Below, piece after piece: positions 13,913-15,129 of a stretch of 15,129 nucleotides of DNA. Numbering within the stretch: position 1 is the first letter of the stretch; every line of letters starts with the position of its first letter. The translations under genes and the position numbers were made by a program. Under the pieces are notes generated by a model. The model saw only the letters and a list, made by a program, of their open reading frames with translations. It was not told the origin of the DNA and ran no database searches. The stretch lies in assembly GCA_038213005.1 (NCBI GenBank), contig JBBQTU010000087.1, positions 1-15,129 on the forward strand. Direction: 5' to 3'. The stretch is from JBBQTU01 sp038213005. GTDB lineage: Bacteria; Planctomycetota; Phycisphaerae; Tepidisphaerales; Tepidisphaeraceae.

Positions 13913-14240
13913 CACACTAGCTTAATGACAGCGACGCATGTCCGCTGCTGGCGCGAGCATCGAGGCAATACCGGCCATGGGCATCTTTATCAGGGGCGGT
14001 TCAAGAGCTTCATGATTCAGAAAGACCACCACTTTTTGACCGTCATGCGTTACGTAGGCCAACCCTCTGCGGGCCGGGATGGTTCAACAGGCAGAGTCCT
14101 GGCCTTGGTCCAGTCTGGGCGGGGCGGCCGGGCGCGACCAGACCAGGCTGCAACTGGCGAACTGGCCGGTCGACAGACCCAGAAATCCAGTTCGTAATTT
14201 CGTAGGGTGGGTACGTACTCGAACCCACCTTTTTGTATAG
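13913..14240 (+). pseudogene. C-terminal relic of a RAYT-type (REP-associated tyrosine) transposase, frameshifted
   Basis: The frame starting near HTSLMTATHVRCWREHRG continues GHGHLYQGRFKSF, QKDHHFLTVMRYV. After a single base at 14057 the match continues in another frame as ANPLRAGMVQQAESWPWSSL and then RPRNPVRNFVGWVR, ending at a TAG at 14238-14240. Together these are the standard second half of RAYT/transposase-17-type proteins, where V-E-x-N-P-L-R-A-G-[ML]-V is contiguous. The break fits a 2-nt loss from a GAG codon at 14057. The N-terminal half with the HxH motif is absent, so the protein is dead. The final codons and the stop come from the 96-bp repeat that begins at 14194, so repeat and transposase end overlap. 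Confidence 0.7.
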
Positions 14241-14290
14241 GCGACGCCGCTAAAGGTGGCTCGGAGCGTACCGACCCACCCTACAGACTG
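14194..14290 (+). repeat. 96-bp nested-palindrome repeat, copy 1
   Basis: From GTAATTTCGTAGGGTGGG to CCACCCTACAGACTG. It is almost identical to 14410-14505: one extra T in the poly-T and a few substitutions. The outer arms are GTAGGGTGGGT against ACCCACCCTAC, and the inner arms are CCCACCTTT against AAAGGTGG(G/C), giving nested hairpins around TATAGGCGACGCCGC. It abuts and overlaps the 3' end of the RAYT relic, as expected for REP-like substrates of such enzymes. Confidence 0.9.
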
Positions 14291-14409
14291 GGTTTGTCGC
14301 CGGCCTCTCCCGCCTCGACACCCTCGGCGGCCCACTTGGCGAACGCATCTTCCGCATCGCAATCAACCCCGCCGACGGCGACGTCTGGTGTCCGCACGCG
14401 CACCGGACA
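14291..14409 (+). other. 119-bp unique segment between the two 96-bp repeats, with a protein-like frame fragment
   Basis: The frame starting at 14293 reads FVAGLSRLDTLGGPLGERIF and then RIAINPADGDVWCPHAHRT, running into a stop (TAG) supplied by the second repeat. The composition looks like genuine coding sequence, but there is no start codon and both sides are repeat. It is probably a gene fragment trapped between repeats. I do not recognise the protein. Confidence 0.4.
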
Positions 14410-14505
14410 GTAATTTCGTAGGGTGGGTACGTACCCGAACCCACCTTTTGTATAGGCGACGCTGCTAAAGGTGGGTCGGAGCGTACCGACCCACCCTACA
14501 GACTG
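14410..14505 (+). repeat. 96-bp nested-palindrome repeat, copy 2
   Basis: Direct-orientation second copy of 14194-14290. Its palindrome is slightly better preserved (AAAGGTGGGTCGG at 14467-14479). The two copies enclose a 119-bp unique segment. Confidence 0.9.
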
Positions 14506-14574
14506 ACTCTCTGTTGAACAGACCGCGACCAGTTAACGGCCCCGTCCACACCGGGACCATCGGCGATTTCGAAC

Positions 14575-15069
14575 CTAAGAGCGGATGGCCGCGTTTTCTT
14601 CTTTCTTCTTTGCTTTCGCTTCGGATTGACGCAGTTTGTAGCCCGCAAGTCGTCCCTGCGCCTCAGCCGCCGAAAAAAGCGGTCGGAGCACGACGCAAGG
14701 CTCATGCAAGAGGGATGCGTCGTCAGAAAGCTTGGCATGCAGAATGGCGGCCCCTGCCAGCGAGAACGCAGAATCGCTCGTGATGCGTGTTGGGTTCTCC
14801 TTGCTCTGCATGACTTGGCGGAAGGCCGCGATGGCTAATGCCGCATCGCCCGAGTGCGAAGGAGGGTATGCCTTCTCAGAACCGCTCACGAACGCTTCCC
14901 AGATGAACAGCGGCGATGAGTCCTCGACGAAGTCCGTCCACCGGGTCGACGGCTCGGAAAAGGTGACATCCCACATTAGCGGGGGAAAGGGAAAGAAAAG
15001 AGGATCGCGCCAAGTAAGCTCGCGAAAGGAGAATGCGATATGAACTGACATATCACTGAAACTTTTCAT
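14575..15069 (-). CDS. Hypothetical protein, possibly related to the C-terminal part of DUF429/RNase H-fold-like proteins
   Basis: A - strand gene of 164 residues from ATG 15069 (AGGG six bases upstream). A GTG at 15096 would give 173. It reads MKSFSDMSVHIAFSFREL, LFFPFPPLMWDVTF, SPLFIWEAFVSGSEKAYPPS, DAALAIAAFRQVM, then FSLAGAAILHAKLSDDASLL, HEPCVVLRP and a Lys/Glu/Ala-rich charged tail. The order (hydrophobic)-WEAFVSG-(H/DA)-A-AF ... SLAGAA ... LL-EPC-VV-RP recalls the end of DUF429-like predicted nucleases. That is a memory-based resemblance of low confidence. No membrane segment is visible. It lies alone beside the repeats, with a 6-bp-stem hairpin (GTGGGT/ACCCAC, 15080-15096) immediately upstream that could influence its expression. 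Confidence 0.65.
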   Translation of the reverse strand: MKSFSDMSVHIAFSFRELTWRDPLFFPFPPLMWDVTFSEPSTRWTDFVEDSSPLFIWEAFVSGSEKAYPPSHSGDAALAIAAFRQVMQSKENPTRITSDSAFSLAGAAILHAKLSDDASLLHEPCVVLRPLFSAAEAQGRLAGYKLRQSEAKAKKKEENAAIRS

Positions 15070-15079
15070 TGCAAACCCT

Positions 15080-15096
15080 GTGGGTGAGAGACCCAC
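15080..15096 (-). promoter_or_regulatory. Small hairpin upstream of the right-edge gene
   Basis: GTGGGT (15080-15085) and ACCCAC (15091-15096) form a 6-bp stem around GAGAG, ending about 10 bases before ATG 15069 on the - strand. It could be a leader structure or chance; nothing else supports a role. Confidence 0.25.
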
Positions 15097-15129
15097 CCGA
15101 TAGAGCGTAGCCGCGCAATCGGAAGCGAG

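Noticed and set aside
1..15129. tRNA or rRNA genes
   Set aside because: No cloverleaf with a TTCGA-type T loop in context and no rRNA-like segment was noticed by eye; a covariance-model scan was not possible.

Overview
This is a GC-rich bacterial window. Its core, about 1.6 to 13.5 kb, is chromosomal housekeeping-type genes all on the + strand. Repeat- and transposase-rich accessory DNA lies at both ends. The style of the repeats and of the left Y1 transposase (peptide unit RAESVSAG, GGCATGCC palindromes), together with the DUF1569 protein, suggests a member of the Planctomycetota/PVC group. That assignment is an inference from remembered family patterns; no 16S rRNA or comparable marker is present.

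Left flank (1-1636): a REP-associated Y1 (IS200-like) transposase gene on the - strand lies between two inverted copies of a roughly 58-bp hairpin repeat. Two further copies of the repeat core sit in frame inside the transposase. Next to it are short tandem repeats and a frameshifted remnant that resembles the tail of an Rpn/PD-(D/E)XK-type protein.

Cytochrome c maturation operon (1637-7537): ccmE-ccmF-(unknown, PxGHP-repeat membrane-anchored protein)-ccmA-ccmB-ccmC, with 4-bp overlaps or gaps of 9-25 bp. CcmE has the CXXXY heme-binding motif (C121, Y125) instead of the classical HXXXY. No ccmD, ccmG, ccmH or ccmI is seen here. This fits the variant known as System I*, described for Desulfovibrio and archaea. 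CcmABC would load heme onto CcmE in the periplasm and CcmF would act as the heme-apocytochrome ligation module. The unknown 415-residue protein between ccmF and ccmA is the best candidate for an undescribed component.

Middle (7718-9412): rlmN (radical SAM 23S rRNA/tRNA adenine-C2 methyltransferase), then a small DinB-superfamily (DUF1569) protein.

Radical SAM pair (9515-11555): a TIGR03916-type putative DNA modification/repair radical SAM protein with a C-terminal helix-hairpin-helix, followed one base later by its usual partner, a DUF4130/TIGR03915-type protein. The uracil-DNA-glycosylase domain often fused to this partner is absent.

11663-13465: a 600-residue protein that I cannot name. 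It is built from two diverged tandem copies. The first carries a D-x-K-P-x-H-F-I-V ... I-D-Y-E signature resembling the catalytic core of WaaP/Kdo-type sugar kinases, and the second carries a degenerate version.

Right flank (13466-15129): GGCATGCC palindromes, a decayed reading frame, the C-terminal relic of a second RAYT-type transposase with a 2-nt frameshift, two direct copies of a 96-bp nested-palindrome repeat, and an orphan - strand gene at the edge.
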